Assembly (NCBI GenBank): GCA_018894105.1
Contig: CM032118.1
Coordinates: 30,360,690 to 30,424,689, forward strand
DNA: 64,000 nt
Direction: 5' to 3'
From: Jacaranda mimosifolia
Lineage: Eukaryota > Streptophyta > Magnoliopsida > Lamiales > Bignoniaceae
In this document: positions 48,186-59,539 of the stretch, one piece after another
Position numbering within the stretch: the first letter of the stretch is position 1
Layout of the letters: each line of letters starts with the position of its first letter
The notes under the pieces: generated by a model
What the model saw: only the letters and a program-made list of their open reading frames with translations
Databases searched by the model: none
Told to the model about the DNA's origin: nothing
Program-made: the position numbers and the translations under genes

Positions 48186-49093
48186 GTGTCAAGCTGTTAC
48201 GCTTGGATATGACTGAGTGATTGGAATAAAAATTGTTCTGATATGCATGTCAAGTTGGTTCCGTTGAACTGCATATGACTCGGGCTTGTTTATTCTGACC
48301 ATATCTGATCGTTTGTACACTGTTCATGGAGCGATAAGGAATAAGAGATTCATATCTGCTCAAACTGTTATTTATATCTGATATTGTTCTTATTCTGCAC
48401 GTTAAATTATGATCTGCTAAGTTGATTCGTCCTCAATAGATCCCCACCACTTATGATTGAGATTATACCTCTCTAAGTCCTTTGAACTTACCTTCTGTAT
48501 TTCTTTGGTTTTCTCAGACAGGATTAAGTGATGAATTGGAAATCCCGGCTTAGATGGGTGAACACATTTTGTTGTAGAAAACGATTGTATATGCTTATGG
48601 GTTCTTTTGGGACATTTTGTAAACCCTAGAGACGTTATGATATGTTATGTTGATATTAATGACTTAAGGCATGTAAATGTTTTGTTAAATGTAAGAAAGT
48701 GAATCATGGTATGTACTTGATGGTTTGTTGAGTCAGTTAAGTTTGAAATTTTCGTTGCTTTGATAAATTAAGTTTGAAATCTTTTTGGTCTATTGATTTG
48801 TATTTTTAGTTCAATTTAAGATTGAACTAAGTGGGCCTCGGCTTAGGTGTTATCCTGAGTGGGAGTACTACAAAAATAAAATTAATTATTTGGATAAAAT
48901 AAAATTAACTCTTAAGATATACTTCCGATATGAAAAATAAATTTCTAAAATTGAAAGTAAGGGGCTTGATGATATCATAAACTAAGATTCTGAGGGCAAA
49001 AAGTAAAAAATAAATACTAGGCTTAATTAAATAAATTAAAATTAAGAAAAAGACCAGTGAACCCAACAAATTAAGCTCACTAAAATAGACACC

Positions 49094-49310
49094 CACTACA
49101 ACAAAATTAAGCATTAAAGACACTAAAATAAATACCATTTAAATAATACTATAGCGACAATTCCTTATTTAATGATATTTTTTAAAAGTGTCACTTGTAG
49201 TGGTGTAGCTAAAGACATAAATGTTACTAAATTACCTTTGTTTTGGCATTAATAAAATACAATAAAAATTTGCATCAAATAACACATTAAAATATCAAAT
49301 TTGAAAAAAT
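49094..49310 (+). mobile_element. CACTA left-end fragment
   Basis: It starts CACTACAACAAAATTAAGCA and runs parallel to 7582-7800 for about 215 bp (shared 'GTGTCACTTGTAGTGGTGTA', 'AGCTAAA', 'GGCATTAATAAAAT'). The similarity ends near 49310. No matching right end was found. Confidence 0.7.
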
Positions 49311-50250
49311 TACAAGTGGATTAACTTGTGAATGAGGCTTTCATCTGAAGAAATAAGCTTGACCAAAATTTGACCAACTTTTGTTTTATTGATTGGGGTT
49401 TACTAGTTTTATAGTAAATTAGAGTATTTGTTTAAGAATTGAGCTTGACATTAATTTAAAGGATTAATTAATTGAGTTTTACCAACTTATTTTCTATTAA
49501 TTTGGGTCCATCAATTTTTCAGGGAATTAGTATTCTTTATTTAAGAATTATGGTTGACATTAGCTTAAAGAATTGGTTAATTGGTTTTCTCTATAAAAAA
49601 AAAATTTTAATTGAGCTTCACCAAAATTTATAGTGAATTGGTTAATTGGGCTTTGTCTAAGAATTAGATTTCACCAATTTTTTTATCATAATAATTTAAA
49701 ATTTGGTTATTGTGCTCTTTCAATTTTTTAATTAGTAATTGTGTTTCACCAAATTTGTTAATCAATTGGTGAATTATACTTCAATTAAGAATTACTTTAT
49801 TAATGTTTTTAATTATAGATTAGTGAATTGGACTTTATATAATAGTTGGTCTATTTCTTTATTTTTATAATTGGGCTTGACAATTTTTTAAGTGTATTGG
49901 ACTTCACAATCAATTTACACTTCACTAACTTTTCATTTTAATCAGGCTTGGTAATTTTTCGGTGAGTTAGTAAATTGGGCATTCTTAGTGATCTAGTCTT
50001 AACATAATTTATAAATTCGATTAATTGGGCTTCAGAATCTTTTTTTTTAAAATTATTATTAAGACCAATTTTTTAGAACATTGGTAAATTAGGCTTTCTT
50101 TATGAATTAGTCTTCTCATTAATTTAAAACTTTAGTTAATTGGGCTTCACCAACTCCTTTTTTATTAAATTGGCTTGACCAATTTTGTAGTTAACTAGTA
50201 AATTGGACTTTCTTGATGGGTTTGAACTAATCTCTTTTTCGTATAAATAA
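49311..50250. repeat. Diverged AT-rich tandem array with a recurring 'GGGCTTCACCAA' theme
   Basis: Blocks of the type 'AATTGGGCTT.ACCAATTTTT' followed by 'GAATTGGTTAATTGGGCTTT' and 'TTAAGAATTAG' recur many times, for example near 49360, 49470, 49610, 49640, 49735, 49870, 50020 and 50145. Spacing is irregular, about 100-150 bp. No coding potential is evident. Confidence 0.6.
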
Positions 50251-51500
50251 TTTATAGCAAACTTAATTTCCTTTATCTTAAATTACATGATGAATTGACA
50301 TATAACTTTTTAAATTATTAATCGACTTTCTATTATAGTTAAAGTAGTTAAATAACATATAATTTGGACTTATAAATTTTGGTGCTTAAGAATTTAATTT
50401 TTTATTATAATTTATTAAAATATTCTTTTAGAAAAATCCTAATAACTTTTTAAAATAAACAGTTAAAGGTTATATACCTGAATATCAAAAGAAAAGAAAG
50501 AAATCTAGTTTGCCATAATACTTAATGAAAGGAAAACGGTCCATGAAGTTAGGCCTTTTAATGTTACATTTCATTTTTTTAATCATTGTATTGGCCAATT
50601 AAAGATATTTATAACTTATAGATATCTATATGCTAATTGTGTGCATGTTTTACTATATAAATTGCCAAAATGAATATAAATTTGATGGTCTAATATAATG
50701 TAAAGAAAGTGTCAACTTAAAGTATATTATTAATTGTAATGATTATTAGGTTTCATGGATTTGAACAAGTTGCTCTTAAGAATTAGTTGGTCTACATATT
50801 AAATTTCCTTAAAAAAAAAATAAGTTTCCCTCCAAAAATGAATTCCCCCATTATTTTTTTGTTCCCTCCAAATTTTAGCTCCTACCTCCATTTTGTGTAT
50901 AAATTGTATATACAAAAATTATTTTTTTTTATCTTATATTATAAGATGAATTATGACGTATTATTATGGGGGGTTAAAAAATTTAATTCTATTACGTGTT
51001 ATTATTTATTAGGACATTGTTTTTGAACAAAAAGATTTTAGAAAAATTGTTTATAAATTCTAAAAACTTTAGTCTTTATGTGTAATTAATTTCATTTTAA
51101 AAATTAAAATATTTAGTACTAATAATTTATCGATGTGGACAATTTGAACATGCATTTATTGAAATTTTTCTACACTTAATTAACGCAAATTGTTTTGAAA
51201 TTGATCAACTTGTGTAACTTTAATATAGTTGCAAATTTTGAAATTATTTTTGAAGTACTCATGACATTGTAATATAAACTTAGTAATATAGTTATAACTT
51301 TAATAAAATTATTTTTTATCGCCACATATTTAATTAAATTTTTGAAGAACAGTTAGCATTCTTAACAAATTTGTAGACGCCATTTGAAAATTTATATTGA
51401 AATTTAAAAATATCCTTCAAAAGCTGTTTTGATTATTTTTCAGACAAAAATATATGTGGACTTATTTGTAACTTTAACATGGGAATTTAATTTTAATCTT
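50251..51500. other. AT-rich intergenic stretch
   Basis: No recognisable gene or element. The short ORF at 50787-51026 is low-complexity AT-derived. Confidence 0.5.
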
Positions 51501-52488
51501 ATTAAATTACTCAGAATAAATTTAAATAATTTTATTAAATATTAAATAATCTTTTAATTGATGTTGAATTAAAAAAAGTAAAAATTTAAAATCATCTACA
51601 CATCTAAAGTAATTTAATCAAATTTAATTAAGCATATTTATTAATTATAAAATAAAAATAAAAATTAAATCCATCTCTTAATTGATATGATTTGTTTTTA
51701 AATTACATCTCAATAATATTAAAATATAACCATATCTAAAATAATTTAAGTAGATTAAGTTGAATATATTTTGTTTTTAAAATCATTATAATATCTAAAG
51801 TAATTTAATCTGATTTATTTAAATTTATTTATTAATTAAATAAATAAGTAAAAGAATTAAAAAGAAAAGTAAGAAATTAATTCCATCTCTTAATTAATAT
51901 ATTTTTATAATTTAAAATTAAATACTCAATAATATTAAAATAATAAATATAATCTAAAATAGTTTAATTAGATTGAGTTGAATTTATTTATTAATTAAAA
52001 TTATAAAATTAAAAATAAAAACAAAAAATCTATTTTCTTAGATAACATAATTTCATAATTGAGAATTACATATTTTATAGTATTAAAATAACATAGTTAA
52101 ATATAATTAAATCTATCTATTAATTAAAATAAATAATTTAAAAATAAAATAAAATAAAATCTACAATAATGTATTTAATAATTTACATAATGTGTGAGAC
52201 CAAGAGTTTGAACACTGTGAGACCTTAATGTGTGTATATATAAATAAAAAATAAATTTATTTATTAATCAAAATAAATAATTTAAATAAAAATAAATCTA
52301 AAATTTTATCCTAACAATATAATTTTAATAATTGTGAACAAATAAATATTTTTAATTATTTTGAACAAAATAATGTAATGATTTTAAATAAATAATATAA
52401 GTAAAAAAAATTAATTTAGGCTAATTTGATTAAAATTTATTAATTAACAACAAATAAATATACATACATATATATATATTTGCTCCTT

Positions 52489-52516
52489 CCCCACCCCGCC
52501 TCCCCCCCCCCCCACC
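52489..52516 (-). other. Predicted G-quadruplex motif (C-rich on the plus strand)
   Basis: C runs of 4, 4 and about 12-13 with short interruptions allow four G3+ runs on the minus strand. Confidence 0.6.
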
Positions 52517-52666
52517 TCTGCCTCTTCCAACCACCCCCCTTCCCAACCCCCAGGCTAGGCCATGGCCAGCCGTTGGCTACTAGCCGTTTTTCATAGCAGC
52601 CGCAGCAACGACTAGACCTGGCCACTGGCCACAACCAGCGGCCACCTAGCCATGGCCAGCGGTGTA

Positions 52667-52686
52667 GGGTTAGGGGAGGGGGTGGG
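52667..52686 (+). other. Predicted G-quadruplex motif in the GC core
   Basis: G runs of 3, 4, 5 and 3 are separated by loops of 3, 1 and 1 bases, at the position equivalent to 5733-5758 in the first copy. Confidence 0.75.
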
Positions 52687-52689
52687 TTT

Positions 52690-52695
<6 letters not shown>

Positions 52696-52734
<39 letters not shown>
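52696..52734. repeat. (GT)n microsatellite
   Basis: About 19 GT units directly follow the G-rich side of the core. Confidence 0.95.
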
Positions 52735-52735
<1 letters not shown>

Positions 52736-53114
52736 TTTATATGATATTTATTTTTTATATATTTATATTGATATTATATATATTTATATGATATTTATAT
52801 TGATATATAAAATTTTAAATTTTTTATGAGGATTTTGTTTTATATATTTTTATTTATTTTATTTTTTTAAATTTTTTTAGTGAAGGTTGATTGGGATTTC
52901 AAATTTTGTGGAATTTTTATAATAAATCAAATTTTTGGGGTTGTTGGGTAATTAATTTTTTTTTTATTTAACGGTTTTGCCCAAACACTAACAGAAGTTG
53001 AGATGCTATCCCAAATATGTTAAAAAATTTAGAGTTTTAGTCCTATAAGTATCAACCTAAGTACCAAAAGTGCAAACCCCCCTATCCAACGGGACAAAAA
53101 AATGGAATTTTCCC

Positions 53115-53819
53115 AATACAACCAAACACTACTTTAGAAAAAAAGGAAAAGAAAAAATAAAAGAAAACAAAAGGGCTCCATTCAAATGATAACAATTTTA
53201 TTGTGTTAGTTGCAATTTACCCCCCTGTGATTTGTGAAACAGACATCAAACCCTCTGGTGAATTATATATATATATATATATACACACACAAAATAACTT
53301 CCTTATATTTTATAAAACCACGCACACCTCCTCCCCCTTCACATTTGTTGCCCTTTCAACATAATTGTTTAATATAAAAAGATCAATTTACCCTTAATGT
53401 TTTCACATATTTACAATTCAATTTAAATAACTTTTTATTATCATATTTTATTTTTATTTTATTTTTTTTCATTGTTTTCTTTTCTTTTTATTCTCATTTC
53501 TCTCTCTTCCATTATTTCATATATTTCTCATTTTATACATATATATATATAAATTTATCTATAAAATTTTTAAAAAAATTATTTTTATCTTTTTTTCTTT
53601 CTAATTATTCATACATGTATACTTACTTTTTCTAGTTAAACTTATTCACACATATATATAATATACATATATATAAATTTATCAATAAAATTTAAATTAC
53701 TTTTATTTTTATCTATTTTTTTCTATTTATTCATTTCAAATTAAATAATATTTAATATTTATAAAAATATATATAATATAATTTTTTATTCATACCTATA
53801 TATATAGTGTATATATATA
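53115..53819. other. AT-rich intergenic stretch
   Basis: No gene seen; (TA)n runs occur at 53266-53282 and elsewhere. Confidence 0.5.
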
Positions 53820-54508
53820 CACTACAAGAAAATAGGTTAATCGCAACATATATTTTGCGACGATTTGTCTCAACCGCTACAAAATGTTAATTTGATGGTA
53901 GTTAAGTGGTGATTTATCCAAACCGCCATTGAATAACTTCGCGGCGGTTTTTCTAAACCGCCGCAATTAATAATATTGTTTCTTTTGCTTATTAGAATGC
54001 ACTTTGTTTTTTACTTTAAAGAGTTTTGTCCACAATTTTTTAATATATATATATATATATGTAATGCCAATTATTTTTTATAAATATTTTTTCTACAAAT
54101 TTCTAAAAATAAAGTGTTTTTATATTATAAGCTCTTCTACAAAATGTAAAGAGGTATTCACTTATTTTTAAAATTTGAACATACTCCTGTAATAATTTAG
54201 AATGTATGAATTTTAAGTTTTTATTTTATTCAAACATTGCAAGGCTTATTTTAAAAGATAAAATCTAATATTTTTATAAGCTTAAAAAATTCTTATAATA
54301 TCTTTTTATTAAAAACTTAGTGAAACACCCACTTAGTCTAGATTTCTACTTGTCTGTCAATATTATATATTTTGATTAATGAAATGAATTATTATAGTAT
54401 TTTCTTTACCCAAAACTCACAATGCAAAAATATTACTCCTTTACCTAACAATTTATATATACATATGTGTAATAAAATCTCTTTGCTTCATGCAGCTATT
54501 TATATAAT
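53820..54508 (+). mobile_element. CACTA terminus of a third type, with AACCGCCGCAA subterminal motifs
   Basis: It starts CACTACAAGAAAATAGGTTA at 53820. The first 170 bp has repeated 'AACCGCC', 'GCGGCGGTTT' and 'GCGACGATTTG' motifs in both orientations, typical of CACTA subterminal regions. The right end is not found; the Tat LTR starts at 54509, so the CACTA may be interrupted there. The sequence between about 53990 and 54508 is AT-rich and otherwise featureless. Confidence 0.65.
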
Positions 54509-55323
54509 TGATATGGGATAGCCCAACAGGCTCAGCCCAACAACACTCAATAAGGACATAAATATGGTGTCTGGCAGCCCAATTACTAATAGCCCCAACC
54601 TATCGATCGGAACCCGACCTCATGAGCCTTACCTATTGTAGCGAGTATCGACGTTCGCCTCTCGACCAGATCATGGTTGACCATAACTAGGATACGTAAT
54701 GCCTCATCCGACCATGAAGGTTTAACTACGATGAGGTTACATCTTGTCAACCAGAGCTTGAGAAAGTATCCTGCAAAAGTATTCACCTTGACCGGAGAGG
54801 TTGAACCAAGGCAACAGCCTCTCAGCCACATCGAATGCTCCACCAAGCGGTGTGCCCCCTCATTAATGGGGCATGCCATCATAGTACTATCTTTTTTCAG
54901 CAGCAACAGGCTAGCGCACCACCAGTGTACCACCTTGCCCTCGATTACACCACTTGGAATAATACACAGGCAAGAGAAGACTTCAAAGACCTCGAATAAG
55001 GACATGAACCATTCCTCCTCAACAAAGGCATTGTAGTCATATCAATCCCATTGAGAAGGCTATAAATACCCCATTACTAACCCTTAGTAGGGTATGTTAT
55101 TCATCACTCAAAAACCCTCACTCTGCTGCTCTATTTTCTAGTTGAGATATATTGACTTGAGCGTCGCAGTACCTTAGTCAAGGGCACATCGGCTAGTGTG
55201 ATGTTTGTTGTTGATCGTAGGACTCGACTCCATTACATCAAAAGTAATCTCCTCGATCCCCACCAAGTTGATTATATTGGATCTCAGCCCAATATACTAG
55301 CTAAATAGTTTCTATCTTCATCA
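54509..55323 (+). repeat. 5' LTR of the Tat-lineage element, 815 bp
   Basis: It begins TGATATGGGATAGCC and ends CTATCTTCATCA, two bases before the primer site. It has a TATA box at 55061 and a CT-rich leader. The preceding 5 bp are ATAAT; the matching copy would lie beyond the window. Confidence 0.75.
55061..55068 (+). promoter_or_regulatory. LTR promoter TATA box
   Basis: TATAAATA in the context GGCTATAAATACCCC, about 260 bp before the LTR end, followed by a transcribed R/U5-like region. Confidence 0.7.
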
Positions 55324-55325
55324 TT

Positions 55326-55343
55326 TGGCGCCTTTTGTGGGAA
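55326..55343 (+). other. Primer-binding site of the Tat-lineage element
   Basis: TGGCGCCTTTTGTGGGAA is very close to the TGGCGCCGTCTGTGGGAA form common in plant Tat-lineage elements, two bases after the LTR. Confidence 0.8.
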
Positions 55344-55365
55344 ATTTGAGTTCGTAATCGAAAAA

Positions 55366-56790
55366 ATGGTGAACACTAGTCGAGTTGTTTTCGAAAAGAA
55401 GAAGAACAAAAGATCCCTATCCCTTCATGCTCGACCTCAACAAGAACAAGACATGGCGGGGCTTAGTGCTAAGCTAGAATAAGTGGTTACCTTGACCATG
55501 CCTCAACTCATGCAGCTTATAAGCGAGTAGGTATCTGCTCAAATTTCTGCCTAACTATCAGCTGCCCTTAATCGACACAACACTCAGCTAGGGCCAACTG
55601 TTAGCGCTACTCCCCAACCCACTCAGTGCGAGGAAAATCCCCCTAGAGAAGAGAGAAGTCGACTAGAGGCCAAACGACCGCCCACCCTATTTGAGGATAG
55701 TCCCGAGTAGTTTCCAAGAGAAGAAGCCTGGCTAAACCCCCGTGAAGAAGTTGAAGACTCCGTCGACCATAGCGTTTGACCCCTTTGAACCCTACAACAC
55801 GATTGGGTCAAGCCCAAGAGACAACAGATGAACACATCAAGTGCAACAATTGAATCGACGGCTCAAAGAGATTTTGAGGAGGAACACTAATAGGAACCCC
55901 CATTATGATGGTGCTCACTATTTTCATCGTGAGAGGGAATCGCCATTCATATAAGAGATCATCCATAAGCGGATTGTTGTTGATGCCAAAGTTCCAATCG
56001 GGTTGCCCAGGTACGATGGCTTGATAGACCCAAATGAGCATATAATGCAGTTACGCAGCCACAATGAGTATATCCATGCAAAGATACTAGTGACCATGTT
56101 CCAAGGAATTGTGCTTGATTGGTTTGTAAAGCTAGAATAGGCATCGATCTACTTGTACAATCAGCTGTGTGACAAGCTTATACACCAATTTGCTAGTTGG
56201 GGGAAGGTGAAGCTCCCCCATACCCACCTGCACACTATTAAACAGAATGAAGGAGAGTCCCCTCATGATTTCTTTACCAGGTTTAACATTGAGATCCTAA
56301 AGATTAACAGCCTACGAATCGAGTTTCTAGTCGATGTGCTGTTTTTGGGCATTTGCCACAAGGAATATGACAATGCTTTGGTCAAGGAGTAGCCCCAGTC
56401 GATGGAAGAGTTGCTCGACCTCGCTAAGAGACATGAACAAGCGCAAGTATGATAATCTTGTGGCCGACAAAAAGAAGCTCAGAGAAAAAGACGACCGTCA
56501 GCACAAGGACGGATATCGATCCTCGATCAAATATTTCCATAACTACACTCCACTTAACATTGGAGAAAAGGTCCTATTCGCCATCCAACATGACAACCTC
56601 CTCAAAAAATCTAGGAAAATAACCAAGACAGAAGCCATGAAGAGGTCCAAAAAGTACGGCCATTTTTATCGGCAGAAGGACCATGACACGGAGGACTGTT
56701 TCAACCTCCACGAAGAGATAGAGAGGCTAATCTGACAGGGTCATCTAAAAAAGTTTGTCGATGAGTAAGTGATTCAAGATGCAGGTAAAA
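55366..56790 (+). pseudogene. gag: Tat-lineage gag, broken
   Basis: The frame starts near the ATG at 55366 and carries capsid features: 'PNEHIMQLRSHNEYIHAKI' near 56030-56085 and 'CDKLIHQFASWGKVKLPHTH' at 56168-56227, followed by 'NEGESPHDFFTRFNIEILKI'. The C-terminal block 'DHDTEDCFNLHEEIERLI' at about 56680-56733 is the usual Tat-lineage signature in place of a zinc knuckle. Stops interrupt it (near 56137, 56390 and 56733), several of them explained by CAG-to-TAG or CGA-to-TGA change. Gag would form the cytoplasmic particle around element RNA. Confidence 0.8.
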
Positions 56791-56859
56791 TCGATTGAAC
56801 TCCCCGTAGAGAAAGGTCGGCTAGCCCGATGAAGGAACACAAAGGGAAGAAACCCACCT

Positions 56860-57430
56860 ATGATCCCTGCCCACCCGTCAGAGGGGTAATTGACACCATT
56901 ATCGGAGGTCTATTTGGGGTGGACTCAAAGTCAGCCAGGAGATAGAACCAGCACAGACTGGAATCCATGAAATCTTTTTCGGTCGAGACAGTCTATCAGT
57001 TTTCTACCAACTCTGAGCCAATATATTTCTCCGGCGCTGACCTCTCCCACATTGAAAATCACGGGGCCGATAGTAAGTTGGATTGCCCTATGGTCGTACC
57101 TGTAGAAATTACAAATTTTCAGGTCAGGAAAATATTGGTCCGCAATAGGACTTCAGCAAATATCATTTTCTTGTCGACCTTGAAGTGAATGAACATGGGA
57201 AAGTTGAAGATTGAGCCTATACGAACCCATTTTCTCAAGTTCAAGGCATCAAAAATCATCCACGAGGGATCGGTAAATCTATCTACATCATTTGGGAAAG
57301 CCCATAGGCGCAAAACTACCTAATTGTCAACGCGCCATTCACCTATAACGCCATCATTGGGCAACAAGCTTTGAATGACTTTCGTGCCATCGTCTGGACC
57401 TATCATATGAAGGTCTAATTTCTGACAATC
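56860..57430 (+). pseudogene. pol: Retroviral-type aspartic protease region, inactive
   Basis: The segment 56967-57188 is open and ends with 'VRKILVRNRTSANIIFLSTL', which aligns with the family's 'LVD-GSS-IIF' active site; the catalytic Asp is Arg and the Gly is Arg or Thr here. The next block ('NAPFTYNAIIGQQALNDFRA' in frame near 57330-57390) is the usual end of the protease region in this lineage. Stops separate the two. No protease activity is expected. Confidence 0.7.
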
Positions 57431-57779
57431 GTGGGGATAGGGAAACTCCTTTGCAATATAAAAGAAGTCTGGCGGTGATACACGATCTCAGTCGAGGCAA
57501 ATGAACAGAAAGCCCAACCTAAATTACAACCCTCAAGGGATGCCCTAATAGTGGAACCCGAGGAGGGACAGTCGAGCAAGAAAAGAAAACTAGAGGAGAC
57601 TAGTGTCGAGCCTATTGGCGAGTTCAAGACAATTAAGCTAGAGCTAGGAAACCCCAACAAGACTGCTAAGATCGAAATAGACATGGGCAATAGCATGGAG
57701 TGTCTCATGGTCGATTTCCATCAAAGAAACATTGATGTTTAAGCTTGGAAGGCCTCTAACCTTCAGGGAATCGACCTTA

Positions 57780-58480
57780 GTGTCATCATCTACCGTCTAA
57801 ACGTGGACCCCTCATACAAGCCAGTGAAACAGAAGACCAAGACCTTCAATGCTAAAAAGTGCCAGATTATTGAAGAGAAGGTCAATAAGCTTTCGTAGGC
57901 AGGATACATTGTAGAAATTCAATATCCAAGTTGGCTTTGTAATATAGTCATTGTCCCTAAAAATGAGGGAAAATGGCGCATGTATAATGATTTTACTGAT
58001 TTGAATAAAGCTTGCCCTAAAGATCATTACCCCTGCCTCGTATAGATTTGCTAGTCAATTTTATTGCTGGTTGTAACTCATTTAGCACGATCGATACATT
58101 TCAAGGCTACTACCAAATTTTTATGGCATTCGAGGATAGGGATAAAACATCTTTCGTCGCCCCCAATGGGGTATTTTTTTTCTAGTCATGTCCTTCAAGC
58201 TAAAAAATACAGGTGCAACTTATCAAAGACTAGTAAATTTTATGTCTAAAAATAAGATTGAAAAATCCACAGAGGTCTATGTCGATGATATGATCGTCAA
58301 AATAGAAAAAGCAAAAAATCACTTGATCAAAATCAATCATACATTCTCAATACTAAGAGCATTTAGAATCAAGCTCAACCCTAAAAAGTGCACGTTCAGA
58401 GTGAGAGGGAGCAAGTTTTGGGGTTACATGGTCAGCGAGAGAGGTATCGAAGCAAACCTATAAAAAATTCAGGCCATTTT
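57780..58480 (+). pseudogene. pol: Reverse transcriptase region, broken, YVDD retained
   Basis: Frames in order: 'VDPSYKPVKQKTKTF' style opening (about 57800-57850), 'AGYIVEIQYPSWLCNIVIV' (57900-57955), 'GKWRMYNDFTDLNKACPKDH' (57970-58028), then a shift and 'YYQIFMAFEDRDKTSFV' (about 58105-58155). The open segment 58188-58463 has 'MSFKLKNTGATYQRLVNFM' and the catalytic 'EVYVDDMIVK', with YVDD at 58278-58289. RT copies element RNA into DNA. At least two frameshifts and several stops break the domain. Confidence 0.8.
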
Positions 58481-58990
58481 CGACATTACACCTCCTCGAC
58501 CAATTATAGATGTTTAGCGTCTGGTCGGCAGGATCATCGCACTGGTAAGGTTCATTGCCCGATTAGCCAACAAGAGCTTGCCGTTCTTCAAGATCCTAAG
58601 GAATGCAAGGAAATTAGGTTTTTAGTAGACCGAACAGTGCGACCAAACCTTGGTCGACTTGAAACATTACCTCTCATTAGCACCAATGTTGGCCAAATCG
58701 GAGGTTGGAGAAGTTTTACATATATATTTAGTAGTTTCATCGGCATCTATCAGTTCAGTTTTGGTTTTGACCAGAAAGGGAACCCATCGACCTGTCTACT
58801 ATTGTAGCAAGGCATTGCAAGGTCCCGAACATAACTATTTGGAGATCAAGAAATTTTTCCTTGCTCCGGTCACTACAACTAGGAAATTGCGGCTCTATTT
58901 CCAATCTCACTCTATTGTGGTCATGACAAATCAACCGTTGAAACAAGTGCTTTCCAAGCCAGATACATCGAGAAGATTAACCAAGTAGGT
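58481..58990 (+). pseudogene. pol: First RNase H region of the Tat-lineage element
   Basis: The open segment 58650-58988 (112 aa) has 'RPVYYCSKALQGPEHNYLEI' and 'LRLYFQSHSIVVMTNQPLKQ', the standard RT-linked RNase H pattern of plant gypsy elements. It follows the RT with a frameshift near 58480-58640. Confidence 0.75.
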
Positions 58991-59410
58991 AATTGAGATG
59001 GGCGATTTCAACATCATGTTTCAACCCCGAACTGTTATAAAGGCCCAAGCCTTGGCCAACTTTGTCACTGAGAGACTCGACCTGCTCGACCAAATCGACC
59101 ACGACTCCCTTATATGGATTTGCACGTCGATGGTTTGGCAACTTCCTCAGGTAGTGGGATTGGTGTTTCTATACGGTCACCACAAGACAAAGAATACAAC
59201 TTCACAATCAAACTTGACTACCCTATCACGAACAACGAGGCAAAATATAAAGCCCTCTTGGCTGGCAAAAAGATGGCAATAAGTAGTGGAGTTGAACAAC
59301 TAATAGCCATCACTAATTCCCAGCTGGTCATAAAGTAGGTCGATGGGAACTTTGAAGCTAAAGAGTCTACGATGACCAAGTACTTGGCCGAGGTGAAGAG
59401 GTTGCAGTAG
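58991..59410 (+). pseudogene. pol: Second (archaeal-type) RNase H region, aRNH
   Basis: The open segment 59114-59338 reads 'MDLHVDGLATSSGSGIGVSI' and 'YPITNNEAKYKALLAGKKMA', matching the extra RNase H of Tat-lineage elements. In that pattern the acidic residues fall in LHVDG, NNEA and the later N/D-SQLV block. It ends with a stop at 59336, and the frame then continues as '...VDGNFEAKESTMTKYLAEVK'. Its presence is the main reason for the Tat assignment. Confidence 0.8.
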
Positions 59411-59539
59411 CAATTTAAGAAATTCGCCCTTAACCAAGTCCCTTGATTAGAAAGGGACTAGAGATAGGACGATAACATTTATGATCGACCACAAACCCAC
59501 TATAAATGTCCCCGACTAGAATTTGGTAGGCCAGATCGG

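Larger units (their letters stand above)
43892..48872 (+). mobile_element. Solo LTR of the ~3-kb-LTR gypsy family, interrupted by another solo LTR
   Basis: It begins TGTAACACTCGTAAAATTTG and ends GGGAGTACTACA, with a perfect 5-bp target duplication AAAAT (43887-43891 and 48873-48877). Removing the nested insertion (44339-46603 plus CACCT) leaves about 2.7 kb. It is collinear with the LTRs at 14.9-24.7 kb, with 'CCCCTGTTAGGGT' and 'CTAAGTCCTTTGAACTTACC' boxes. A 41-bp tandem array sits at 47.98-48.19 kb. Confidence 0.9.
51501..53114. mobile_element. Second, partial copy of the long-TIR element (AT-rich arm plus GC core)
   Basis: The AT-rich arm 51530-52400 repeats 'CCATCTCTTAATTGATAT', 'CAATAATATTAAAATA' and 'ATCTAAAATAATTTAA', the same phrases seen at 5290-5400 in the first copy, here in several tandem units. 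It is followed by a C-rich run, a 'GGCCATGGCCAGC' core and a G-rich run in the same order as 5560-5760. TIRs like those of the first copy were not found, so limits are approximate. Confidence 0.6.

Noticed and set aside
54586..55036. Overlapping ORFs of 139 aa (minus) and 119 aa (plus) in the Tat LTR
   Set aside because: They lie wholly inside the LTR, overlap each other on opposite strands and carry no recognisable domain.
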